From: Roseburia sp. 1XD42-69
Lineage (GTDB): Bacteria > Bacillota > Clostridia > Lachnospirales > Lachnospiraceae
Length of the DNA: 64,000 bases
Assembly: GCF_003612565.1 (NCBI RefSeq)
Contig: NZ_RAZG01000011.1
Location: 44,969-108,968, forward strand
Direction: 5' to 3'
Position 1 is the first letter of the stretch. The number at the start of each line of letters is the position of its first letter. Of this stretch, positions 46,852 to 55,013 are shown in pieces. A program made the translations under genes and the position numbers. A model generated the notes under the pieces. The model saw only the letters and a list, made by a program, of their open reading frames with translations. It was not told the DNA's origin and made no database searches.

Positions 46852-48153
46852 TTAATTAAATCTTCTAAAAACCGGCTTTATTACATTTCCCATAAGAAAT
46901 TGATTCACGTTTCCGTTTAATGAGTCGGAATAAGTTTTTATTGCATGCCTTGCCGCTTCAAGAGTTTCATCAATTACTTTCTCTGTGTGCTCATATGCAA
47001 TTGCAATATAAGGCATTAAAATCCCTTTTCTAATCATTTCCTGGCAAAATACTGTCCGATATTCGTTGGATGGTTTTTTATTTTGATCACATACTACAAA
47101 ATTAGGAGAACAATCTGCACCTTGGATATAAAAGTAGTCCTGCAATGAATACTCCCTAGAAATATCTTTTAGTCCATTTACCAATTTTCTTCCCATTTGC
47201 CAAATCTGATCCGTTACATTTAAATCTTTATATACCTGTACGGTTTCAACAAAAGCTCCCAGGCTACTCATTTCTGCTCCATGAGTTGTAGAAATTAGGA
47301 ATACCCGTTCTTTGCCCGAAGTTAAACCTCCCATATCCATAATCTCTCTTTTTCCTGCCAATGCAGCCACAGAAAAACCATTTGCCATACCTTTACCATA
47401 TGTCACTAAATCTGGTTCGACATCATAATACTTACACGCACCCTGAATATCCCATCTAAAACCCGTAATCATCTCATCTAAAATATATACTACTCCATAT
47501 TCCGTACACAATTTTCTTACTTCCTGAAGAAATCCATTCGTCGGTTCCTCTGAATCACAGGGTTCCATGATAAGGGCAGCTATTTCTCCTTTGTGTTGTT
47601 CAAATAGCATCTTGACAGATTCAATATTATTGAAACTGAACTGTAATGTCAGTTTTTGTATTTCTTGTGGAATTCCGGAATTCATAACTGTGTCTCCGAT
47701 GAACCAGTCATCATATGAAAAAAAAGAATGATCTTTACATCTAGCAATATACTTTTTCCCCGTATATGCCCTGGCTAGCTTAGTTGCTGCAGAAGTTACT
47801 GTGGAACCATTTTTAGCAAACTTCACCATATCTGCCCAGGGGATTAAATCACATAACAGCTCCGCTGCCTCAACTTCTATTTTAGATGCTTTGGATGCAG
47901 TATTTCCATTGTGAATCTGCTCTATGGCTGCATTAGAAATTCTGTCAAAATTATATCCGACTGTGACAGAACGGCATGCCATTGCATAATCGATATATTT
48001 TTTTCCATCAACATCCCATGTACATACCCCTTTGCTTTTTTCCATTATTCTTGGGGCATTTTCGGGAAACACTTCGTCCGTTCTGCTATATGTATGGGCA
48101 CCTGCTGGTATAAAGAGATGCGCTTTGTTCCGATATATTTCATTTAGTTCCAT
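46852..48153 (-). CDS. Class III aminotransferase (glutamate-1-semialdehyde aminomutase-like)
   Basis: Fold type I PLP enzyme: FIPAGAHTYSRTDEVFPENAPRIMEKSKGVCTWDVDGKKYIDY, FAKNGSTVTSAATKLARAYTGK, the Asp in YILDEMITGFRW and the PLP lysine in VTYGKGMANGFSVAALAG (K254). The similarity to HemL is general; it is not in a tetrapyrrole context. Such genes occur with nonulosonate cytidylyltransferases in other bacteria and may make an amino sugar or amino-acyl substituent. Specific substrate unknown. Confidence 0.85.
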   Translation of the reverse strand: MELNEIYRNKAHLFIPAGAHTYSRTDEVFPENAPRIMEKSKGVCTWDVDGKKYIDYAMACRSVTVGYNFDRISNAAIEQIHNGNTASKASKIEVEAAELLCDLIPWADMVKFAKNGSTVTSAATKLARAYTGKKYIARCKDHSFFSYDDWFIGDTVMNSGIPQEIQKLTLQFSFNNIESVKMLFEQHKGEIAALIMEPCDSEEPTNGFLQEVRKLCTEYGVVYILDEMITGFRWDIQGACKYYDVEPDLVTYGKGMANGFSVAALAGKREIMDMGGLTSGKERVFLISTTHGAEMSSLGAFVETVQVYKDLNVTDQIWQMGRKLVNGLKDISREYSLQDYFYIQGADCSPNFVVCDQNKKPSNEYRTVFCQEMIRKGILMPYIAIAYEHTEKVIDETLEAARHAIKTYSDSLNGNVNQFLMGNVIKPVFRRFN

Positions 48154-48177
48154 TTTTTCTCCTATCTTTTTGAAATT

Positions 48178-49311
48178 TTATTCACAAATTTTTAACATTC
48201 CATCTAATTCAACTCTTTCAAAAACTTCCAATTCCCCCCCACGAGTTGCATTATATATTTTTATTCCATGAGAATCTGCATATTGGTGCGCCGCCATGTA
48301 AGCTTTTTCATGCATTTTTTCATTGGCATAAATACAAATTTTATCTATTTCCTGTTCTAACTCTGCTTCCTTCTGCTTTATTCCTTCCGCATAACTATTG
48401 CTATAATCAACTGTCCCATCCTCAAGAAACTTAGCTGAATACGACATATCTATTCCCAATAAGTAAATCTCATGAAACCCCATATATACTGCCAACTGAA
48501 GCATTAAATACGTCACTGTGCCAGATGCATAACAGTAGCTACTACAATCATCACTAAACAAAGACAGCCCAGATTTCTCATCAGACTTCCATCTAGCTCT
48601 AACAAAAAACAAGTTTGAAAAATCTACGTCAGAACGTAAAAGACGGGTGTTCTTATTTGCACTTGTAAAAGCCGCATCACAGTTAGACAGTAGATATTTA
48701 ACATTTTTTCTTTCTTTTAGTATACTTTCACAAAACACATCGTCCCACGCACACCAAAATGTAGGTCTCCATTCGGTTCTGCTATAAAGCCCATAAATGG
48801 AATTACAGGCAAATGTAACCTCATTTTTCAGTTTTTCCAGATCTTCTATGGCAAGACTCGGTCCATTACCAATGATAAAACATTTTTGTCCTTGATACAA
48901 ATTGTGGAATTTCTGAACTTTCTGTAGATATCCTCTCCAATCATCAATAACGGCAGGACACTCCCATATAATATCTACAATGTTGCTAAACTTTAATATA
49001 TTACCCTCTTGAATATGCGCTCGTTTTAACTGCTGTTCCATTTTATCTGCATAAACTTTAGACGAAATAATAAAACAATCCTCTTCTGTAAAAGAAGCAG
49101 AGTAAGAATATATCATTTTACCAGTTTCCGTTTCATACAGTTCTTTTAAATATCCATCTACAAAGCCATTCCATTCTATTCTATTGTCCGTAAGCAGTTT
49201 TCCTATTTGCTTCCCATATTCCCCTGCCCCGACTACATATATATTTCCTTTTCCTTCGTAAGAACGGATGAAATTTATAAATTCATCCACATGTTGTATA
49301 TTAAATTGCAC
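48178..49311 (-). CDS. DUF115/Maf-like putative nonulosonate transferase
   Basis: The N-terminal 100 residues are a Rossmann-like module (IYVVGAGEYGKQIGKLL). The DUF115 core contains QKCFIIGNGPSLAIEDLEKLKNEVTFACNSIYGLY, WRPTFWCAWDD, and IYLLGIDMSYS. The end reads NATRGGELEVFERVEL. Maf proteins of this family transfer nonulosonic acids to flagellin Ser/Thr; this protein is shorter than the Campylobacter ones. GTG at 49311 is chosen because GGAGGT precedes it. The end is nearly the same as that of 55014. Confidence 0.8.
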   Translation of the reverse strand: MQFNIQHVDEFINFIRSYEGKGNIYVVGAGEYGKQIGKLLTDNRIEWNGFVDGYLKELYETETGKMIYSYSASFTEEDCFIISSKVYADKMEQQLKRAHIQEGNILKFSNIVDIIWECPAVIDDWRGYLQKVQKFHNLYQGQKCFIIGNGPSLAIEDLEKLKNEVTFACNSIYGLYSRTEWRPTFWCAWDDVFCESILKERKNVKYLLSNCDAAFTSANKNTRLLRSDVDFSNLFFVRARWKSDEKSGLSLFSDDCSSYCYASGTVTYLMLQLAVYMGFHEIYLLGIDMSYSAKFLEDGTVDYSNSYAEGIKQKEAELEQEIDKICIYANEKMHEKAYMAAHQYADSHGIKIYNATRGGELEVFERVELDGMLKICE

Positions 49312-49400
49312 TAAAACACCTCCAATCAAAATAATTCATGTTACAATTCTTAAGGAATTTTCCTGTTTTATTCTTTGCCGCTGAGACAGGACAGTTTCCC

Positions 49401-50528
49401 TTATTGGGATATCCCGTACAAAACCGTGTCACCGGCAGACAGCATATAATGTCTTAAAAATAATTTATAATCACTATCTAATGACTGGATAAAATCAGAT
49501 AAAACCAATAAATCATCTTGTAGATGGTAAGCGCAAACAGCCAGTACAGGTTTATATTTCTTTATGGTGTCAACAGCTCCTAGAAGCGCATTTCTTTCAG
49601 CGCCTTCTATGTCAAGTTTAATAAGCCCGACTTTCTCATAGGGATAATCATCTATCCGTTCTGTAGGAATATAATTGCCCAAGCCCTTTCCGACACATCC
49701 TGACAATCCATTCCCACCAAATTGGATCATCCCTTTTTTATCCCATAAAGCGGCCTTATGCAGTGTGATATTATGGGGCAGGTATGTATCTGATGTTATT
49801 TTATTTTCCAATATTTCATAATTTGCGGTGTCTGCCTCATAACAATGGATATTAAGGTTATTCCGGCTGCCCAGCATTTCTGAGAACATTTCCACCGTAT
49901 CACCGTCAAATGCCCCGCCATCGATGATTATGCTGCCGGCAATTTCCTTCAGCTGCTTTTTCGCCAGCAGTACTTTGTCTATGTATATGTTTTCTTTGCT
50001 CCTGATTTTTTTAAGCCATTCTTGTTTCCTTGTCAGACGGTAATTTAAAACGCCTTCCAATACCATTTTTGACTGTTCGTCTGCTAGAGCCTGGTGCAGG
50101 TTTTCATAAGCATCCATATTTTTTCGGATATAATCCATTTCATTTGATTCATACAGCCGCTGGTTTGTTTCCCATGCCATAGATGTCAGCATATCGTAGA
50201 TATGTTCTGAAAGCAGTGGGTTATACGCACATATCTGCCGATATATTTCTTCTTTCCACATAGAAGCTATGCAAATTGCCGCATCTTCATATTCCTGCAC
50301 AGCGTCTGTAAATTTTCGGATGAACAGTCCGTTTTTTTCTTTTCCCCATTTCTGCTGTGAATTATCACAGTAACACCTTGGGAAAATATCATGCTGCCGC
50401 AAAAATTCCAATGTCCAGTCTCCGCTGTCACCGGCGCCGAAGATAATAATGTTTTGGTAATTTTTCAGTTTTTCCAGTATGGCACTATCTATGAGGCAAC
50501 CCGTTGCCTGCTCCCATTCGAGATACAT
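49401..50528 (-). CDS. FkbM-family methyltransferase with N-terminal Rossmann module
   Basis: Residues about 20-110: NIIIFGAGDSGDWTLEFLRQHDIFPRCYCDNSQ, a module shared with other island proteins. Residues about 200-370: SAM methyltransferase of the FkbM type, IIIDGGAFDGDTVEMF, NIHCYEADTANYEILENKI, and LIKLDIEGAERNALLGA. Members O-methylate sugars. Probably methylates a glycan residue made by this island. AAGGAGA at the start. Confidence 0.85.
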   Translation of the reverse strand: MYLEWEQATGCLIDSAILEKLKNYQNIIIFGAGDSGDWTLEFLRQHDIFPRCYCDNSQQKWGKEKNGLFIRKFTDAVQEYEDAAICIASMWKEEIYRQICAYNPLLSEHIYDMLTSMAWETNQRLYESNEMDYIRKNMDAYENLHQALADEQSKMVLEGVLNYRLTRKQEWLKKIRSKENIYIDKVLLAKKQLKEIAGSIIIDGGAFDGDTVEMFSEMLGSRNNLNIHCYEADTANYEILENKITSDTYLPHNITLHKAALWDKKGMIQFGGNGLSGCVGKGLGNYIPTERIDDYPYEKVGLIKLDIEGAERNALLGAVDTIKKYKPVLAVCAYHLQDDLLVLSDFIQSLDSDYKLFLRHYMLSAGDTVLYGISQ

Positions 50529-50559
50529 TTGTCGTTCTCCTTATAAAATTTTTTCATTC

Positions 50560-51210
50560 CTAGATGTGCAAAACATTATCTGCCAATATTTTTGCAAATT
50601 CTAAATCTTCCATTGTATCGATATCAACTGATTCTATTTCCCCGACTTCCTGAATATACGGATGAAAGCCTATTCTGCGTCCGTGTTTAATCCATAATTC
50701 TTTGGTAAATATAAAAAATGCGCTTGTTTCAACATAAACAGGTTCCATATCCTGAGTGCGCGGTACATAATTAATATCATAATTTATTGGATTGCCTTTA
50801 TACCACGCAAATGTCTGCATCCTCTTTGCCGTAAAGGCAGAATCATATCCTTCATATAAAACCTTCTGTAAAGCATTTTCTATTGTTTTCCCCTGGGTAA
50901 AGGGGGAAGTTGTACACATTGCAATATAAATGTCCGCCTCAACATCGTTTACAAAAGCCGTATAAGTATCTTTTGCCCTGATTTCATTCCCATCCAGCCA
51001 TGCTTCACGTTTTAGGAACTCAGCGCCAGGAGGAACATATTTCACAATATCTTCATTACTGCAATAAACGCATACACGGTTAATTTCTTTGACTTTCAAT
51101 GCCGTATCGAGAATATGATAACATAATGGCTTACTGCCGATTTGTTGGATGTTTTTATGCGGTACCCGTTCACTATTCATTTTAATTGTGGCAAATGCGA
51201 CTATCTTCAT
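50560..51210 (-). CDS. CMP-sugar synthetase (NeuA/KdsB-like cytidylyltransferase)
   Basis: 216 residues with IVAFATIKMNSERVPHKNIQQIG (variant of the nucleotide loop), PLCYHILDTAL, VYCSNEDIVKYVP, YIAMCTTSPFTQGKTIENAL, ending EIESVDIDTMEDLEFAKIL. It resembles NeuA more than KdsB. Placed after kdsA, kdsC, manA and alsE-like genes and overlapping the last of these by 29 bp, it probably activates their 3-deoxy-ulosonate product. Confidence 0.85.
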   Translation of the reverse strand: MKIVAFATIKMNSERVPHKNIQQIGSKPLCYHILDTALKVKEINRVCVYCSNEDIVKYVPPGAEFLKREAWLDGNEIRAKDTYTAFVNDVEADIYIAMCTTSPFTQGKTIENALQKVLYEGYDSAFTAKRMQTFAWYKGNPINYDINYVPRTQDMEPVYVETSAFFIFTKELWIKHGRRIGFHPYIQEVGEIESVDIDTMEDLEFAKILADNVLHI

Positions 51211-51877
51211 GCTTTTTTCTCCTTCCTATGGCATTTAAAAGCTGTTGCATATTTTCCTTGTAATTCATATTTCCATAAAAAAGCCCTGCTGTCCCTAATA
51301 CAAAATTTTCAACGCCCTTTTTACTTAAACGGTTGATTACATCCTTGTTGCATGCACCGTCCATTCCAATAGAGAATTTGTATTTCTGACTTAATTCTAA
51401 CAGTTGCTCAATTTTGTTTTCTGCATACGGGAGGTACATTTGTCCGGCCTGTCCAGGGTTTACACCCATAACCATAACTCTGTCTACCACATTTAACAGT
51501 TCTAATATGGAACTTACTGATGTGCCCGGATTTAATACAATTCCGGCCTGCAGCCCTAACTCCCCAATTTTTTGGAGGGTTGTAATTGCATGGTATTCGG
51601 ATTCCGGATGAATGTAGATAATATCCACACCACAGGAGGCGAATAACTCAATATGTCTCATAGGATGTTCAATCATTAAATGTAATTCTGTTTTAATAGA
51701 CGCATTTTGGCAGATAAACCGTACGTCCTGCAGCCCCATTCCAAAATTAGGCACATATTGTCCATCCATAACATCCAGATGAAATATGTCAGCACCCGCT
51801 TCTTCCAAGAGAGAAATTTCACGCTTCAAATTACTGAAATCTGCACACATCATAGAAGGGCATAGATTGATATTCAT
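51182..51877 (-). CDS. Ribulose-phosphate or allulose-6-phosphate 3-epimerase
   Basis: TIM-barrel epimerase: INLCPSMMCADFSNLKREI, FHLDVMDGQYVPNFG (H33, D35), ELHLMIEHP (H66), MGVNPGQAGQMYLP, and GMDGACNKDV (D173). The last motif (DGACN) and LGTAGLF resemble D-allulose-6-phosphate epimerase (AlsE, DGSCN) more than ordinary Rpe (VDGG). Surrounded by sugar-acid genes, so it most likely provides the phosphorylated sugar precursor. A housekeeping Rpe would be expected elsewhere. Confidence 0.8.
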   Translation of the reverse strand: MNINLCPSMMCADFSNLKREISLLEEAGADIFHLDVMDGQYVPNFGMGLQDVRFICQNASIKTELHLMIEHPMRHIELFASCGVDIIYIHPESEYHAITTLQKIGELGLQAGIVLNPGTSVSSILELLNVVDRVMVMGVNPGQAGQMYLPYAENKIEQLLELSQKYKFSIGMDGACNKDVINRLSKKGVENFVLGTAGLFYGNMNYKENMQQLLNAIGRRKKHEDSRICHN

Positions 51878-51904
51878 TTTATAAATCCTTTCATATACTT
51901 TCCA

Positions 51905-52384
51905 CTATATCATTCCCACAGCTAAAAGCCATTCAATAAAGTCCCTGACAGCTCCCTCGCCGCCTTTTTTGCAGGAAACATAATCGGCCGCAGCCTTTAT
52001 TTCCGTTACAGCATCTGCAGGGCATCCTTTGGCTCCACAAAGTTCCATTGCGTCAAGGTCAATGATATCGTCGCCGATATAAGCGATTTCATCAGTATCG
52101 CATCCCAGAGTTTTAGCTAATTCCTTTATAGCATTTTTTTTATCCTTAATATTTTGCAGGATATGGTCAACTGCCAATTCTTTCCCACGGTTTATTACAA
52201 TGTCAGAAAACCGACCCGTTAATATCACGGTTGTAACATTATGTGCTGGCAGTATTTCATGAATTCCATATCCGTCTTTTATATCAAAAGCTTTAAATAT
52301 TTCACCGGTTTTTCCCATATATATTTTGCCATTTGTCATGGTTCCGTCGACATCCATGACAAAAATTTTAATTCTCTTTTTCAT
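51905..52384 (-). CDS. KdsC-family 3-deoxy-ulosonate phosphatase (HAD)
   Basis: HAD hydrolase without cap domain: KIFVMDVDGTMTNGKIYMGKTGEIFKAFDIKDGYGI (motif I DVDGT at 11-15), VILTGRFSDIV, and AYIGDDIIDLDAMELCG. This is the KdsC/KDN-9-phosphate phosphatase layout at 159 residues. It should remove phosphate from the product of the KdsA-like enzyme. Overlaps the manA-like gene by 17 bp. Confidence 0.9.
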   Translation of the reverse strand: MKKRIKIFVMDVDGTMTNGKIYMGKTGEIFKAFDIKDGYGIHEILPAHNVTTVILTGRFSDIVINRGKELAVDHILQNIKDKKNAIKELAKTLGCDTDEIAYIGDDIIDLDAMELCGAKGCPADAVTEIKAAADYVSCKKGGEGAVRDFIEWLLAVGMI

Positions 52385-53282
52385 CCGTTACCCTCAGCCT
52401 GGCCGCTATGGCATCGCATATAGTTATATCCGTAAGTATCTCTCCCGGAAGCAGAAGGATACTCATTCCGCTTTTTATACTACAATTGTCATATGTCCCG
52501 TTCCCTTTAAGCAATGAAATACATTCTACGGTTGAAGAATTATTCTTATAACCGCATATATCTTTTAACCTGCATAGTTCATAATACTTCTCCCTTATCC
52601 AATTTCCACCAGTAAAACTTTTGGCAGCCGGATGCTTTTCGGGATATATAGACCGAATAGCTTTTTCAATATGCAATTCCCTGGCATTCCCATTTTTGTC
52701 TGTTCTGTTATAATCATAAAAACGGTATGTATAATCACTGCCATATTCAATTTCATACACAAGGCTTCCGGCTGTCATTGCATGCAATGTCCCTGCCGCC
52801 ACACAGACGTAATCATTTTTTGTAATGTCCAGGCGGTCTGTAATCTGTTCCATTTCGTTATTTGAAATAGCCGCCTTTATCATTTCTGTCGACGCACATT
52901 TGCAACCCGCATATATCCAGCCAGACAAAGGTGGCTCTAGAAATACCCATGATTCTGTTTTTCCAATCCGTTTATGTTCGATTTGTTCAGCCGCTTCATC
53001 ATCGGGATGTACCTGTATGCTTAAATTTTCATTTGCGTCTACCAATGCTATTGTGAGGGGGAATTCCTCAAATCTTTCCATATTCCAAAGATGTTTTTTT
53101 TCATTAAAAAGCTCCTGCAGCGTCATTCCATACTTACTGCCATTTAATATGATATTCGACATATCTTTACGTCCACTAACCATATATAAATGCCCTAATT
53201 GCATAGAAGAATCCACTGTAAATTGCTTTAATTTTTGTCCACCCCAAATTGTGTCATGGGCAACAGGTTTTAATATGTACAT
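52368..53282 (-). CDS. Class I mannose-6-phosphate isomerase-like aldose-ketose isomerase
   Basis: Cupin-type zinc isomerase: LKPVAHDTIWGGQKLKQF, NENLSIQVHPDDEAAEQIE (zinc ligands at 90-95 region), GKTESWVFLEP, GTLHAMTAGSLVYEIEYGSDYTYRFYDY. 304 residues matches the Firmicutes short ManA form. In this operon it may convert a ketose phosphate into the aldose phosphate used by the KdsA-like synthase. Confidence 0.88.
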   Translation of the reverse strand: MYILKPVAHDTIWGGQKLKQFTVDSSMQLGHLYMVSGRKDMSNIILNGSKYGMTLQELFNEKKHLWNMERFEEFPLTIALVDANENLSIQVHPDDEAAEQIEHKRIGKTESWVFLEPPLSGWIYAGCKCASTEMIKAAISNNEMEQITDRLDITKNDYVCVAAGTLHAMTAGSLVYEIEYGSDYTYRFYDYNRTDKNGNARELHIEKAIRSIYPEKHPAAKSFTGGNWIREKYYELCRLKDICGYKNNSSTVECISLLKGNGTYDNCSIKSGMSILLLPGEILTDITICDAIAARLRVTDEKEN

Positions 53283-54104
53283 TTATATTGCTCCATATGA
53301 ATATTTGTTTTGTATAGCTCTTATTTCTAGCAACTGGTTTAAAAGCGGCTCTAATTTATCCAGATGGAGCATACAGCTCCCATCACATTTTGCCTGATCC
53401 GGATTATCGTGTACTTCCATAAAAATGCCGTCTAAAACCCCTGTAGCCATAGCAGCCCTTGCAAGATATGGTACAAATTCCCGTTTCCCGCTGTTTCCAT
53501 AACCTTCGCCGCCGCCGGATATCTGGACGCTGTGGGTTGCATCAAATACAACCGGATATCCTAGTTTTTTCATCCTTACCAATCCGGTCATATCTACAAC
53601 AAGATTGTTATAGCCGAAACATGTGCCCCTTTCACATAACATGAGATTTTTGTTGCCAAAATATTCGCATTTGCTAATGACATTTCCCATTTCCTCTGGA
53701 CTTAAAAATTGTGCTTTTTTAATATTTAATACCTTGCCGGTTTTTGATGCTGCTTCAATTAAATCTGTCTGTCTGCATAAAAAAGCTGGAATCTGTATAA
53801 TGTCTACAACTTCTGCTACTTTTTCAGCCTGCCAGGCCTCATGGATGTCTGTTGCTATACACACATCAATTTTCTCTTTGATTTTTTTAAAAATGCGTAT
53901 ACTCTCTTCTATACCCGGGCCTCTATACTTTATAGCCGAAGTGCGGTTTGCCTTGTCCCACGAAGCTTTAAAGCAATACTTAATACCTAAGGTATTTGTG
54001 ATTTCTTTTATTTTAGCTGCTAGATACATGGCATTTTCTTCCGACTCCAGCGCACATGGGCCTGCAATTAGGAAAAAGTTTTTTTGGTTTATAAAGGGAT
54101 TCAT
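53283..54104 (-). CDS. kdsA: 3-deoxy-8-phosphooctulonate synthase-like (KdsA)
   Basis: Condenses PEP with D-arabinose 5-phosphate in known members. Strong family motifs: FLIAGPCALESE (residues 11-22), CFKASWDKANRTS (44-56), RGPGIEESIRIF, IATDIHEAWQAEKVAEVVDIIQIPAFLCRQTDL, CERGTCFGYNNLVVDM, VVFDATHSVQISGGGEGYGNSGKREFVPYLARA. AGPC with C17, the DATH His, MEVH Glu and CDG Asp are the ligands of the metal-dependent class. Kdo is a Gram-negative hallmark, so its presence here is unusual. It abuts the manA-like gene with no gap. Confidence 0.92.
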   Translation of the reverse strand: MNPFINQKNFFLIAGPCALESEENAMYLAAKIKEITNTLGIKYCFKASWDKANRTSAIKYRGPGIEESIRIFKKIKEKIDVCIATDIHEAWQAEKVAEVVDIIQIPAFLCRQTDLIEAASKTGKVLNIKKAQFLSPEEMGNVISKCEYFGNKNLMLCERGTCFGYNNLVVDMTGLVRMKKLGYPVVFDATHSVQISGGGEGYGNSGKREFVPYLARAAMATGVLDGIFMEVHDNPDQAKCDGSCMLHLDKLEPLLNQLLEIRAIQNKYSYGAI

Positions 54105-54122
54105 TACTGCTGCCTTTCTGCT

Positions 54123-54998
54123 TTATTTTTCTGCATATATAATAATATAATCTGCCAGTTCCCGCTCTTCACAATTTAAAGCCCAGTTTTTGCTTACACT
54201 TTCAGAAATATACGGCCAGCTGACATTACCCATCGGTTTCTTATGCTTCAGCCATGCCACAAGGTTTCCCAAACCATACCGTTGTCTATATGAAACATGG
54301 ATATTTTTAAACCCTGCCTGCCTTGCAGACAATTCCAGGCTCTCCTTATTTAATATCCACAGATGCTGGGTAGAAAACAAAAATCTGTCATATTCTGCAC
54401 CCAATGCCATCCGCATAACCGGCTGCTCGGTAGGGGTGCCAATAATAATCCTCCCCCCCGGTACAAGCAGGCGGTGGCATTCTTTCAAAAATGTTACTGG
54501 ATTTTCCACATGCTCAATAACATCAAAAGAAGTAACTACATCAACCGTATTTTCAAAGTCTTCCAGTGCATCATTTGCATAAGCATATACATGATAACCT
54601 TTTTCCAGAAGTATTCCATGATAAGCACTTGTCGGTTCAATTCCGATTACTTTATCTGCAGCGCCTGACACAAAATCCAAAAAACTTCCCCCAGCACATC
54701 CAATATCAGCAACTATTTTATTCCTAAAAATATCTGTTCCAGTATAATTCAGCTTTTCTAAAACTTCTCTGTCATGTAAAGCTTCATAATCTCCTGGTTT
54801 TTCCCCCATCTTTTCACGATACTCAACACTCTCATAATATGAGGCGCTTTTTGTAATATTTTCATGATAAATGGCTCCACAACTGCAACATTGCCACATT
54901 TCTACCGGCTTTTGAGTATAATTCCCAAAAATCCCATCACGAATAGTTCCATTGTATATTTGTTTAGAATCTTTACAGCCACATATCTTACATTCCAT
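54123..54998 (-). CDS. Class I SAM methyltransferase with N-terminal zinc-finger-like domain
   Basis: Cysteine-rich start (MECKICGCKDSKQIYNG and WQCCSCGAIYH) followed by the SAM fold: VADIGCAGGSFLDFV (98-105), VIGIEPTSAYHGILLEKGY, VDVVTSFDVIEHVENPVTFLKEC, LLVPGGRIIIGTP. This domain order is common in C- or O-methyltransferases of deoxysugar clusters. AAAGGAG before the start. Confidence 0.88.
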   Translation of the reverse strand: MECKICGCKDSKQIYNGTIRDGIFGNYTQKPVEMWQCCSCGAIYHENITKSASYYESVEYREKMGEKPGDYEALHDREVLEKLNYTGTDIFRNKIVADIGCAGGSFLDFVSGAADKVIGIEPTSAYHGILLEKGYHVYAYANDALEDFENTVDVVTSFDVIEHVENPVTFLKECHRLLVPGGRIIIGTPTEQPVMRMALGAEYDRFLFSTQHLWILNKESLELSARQAGFKNIHVSYRQRYGLGNLVAWLKHKKPMGNVSWPYISESVSKNWALNCEERELADYIIIYAEK

Positions 54999-55013
54999 TA
55001 GAACAGTTCTCCT

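Noticed and set aside
46852..48153. Calling the class III aminotransferase HemL
   Set aside because: General similarity only; no other tetrapyrrole genes are near and the context is nonulosonate synthesis.
54462..54468. C7 runs (also near 48234 and 19621) as phase-variable tracts
   Set aside because: Seven bases is within the normal range for Gly-Gly codons and gives little slippage.
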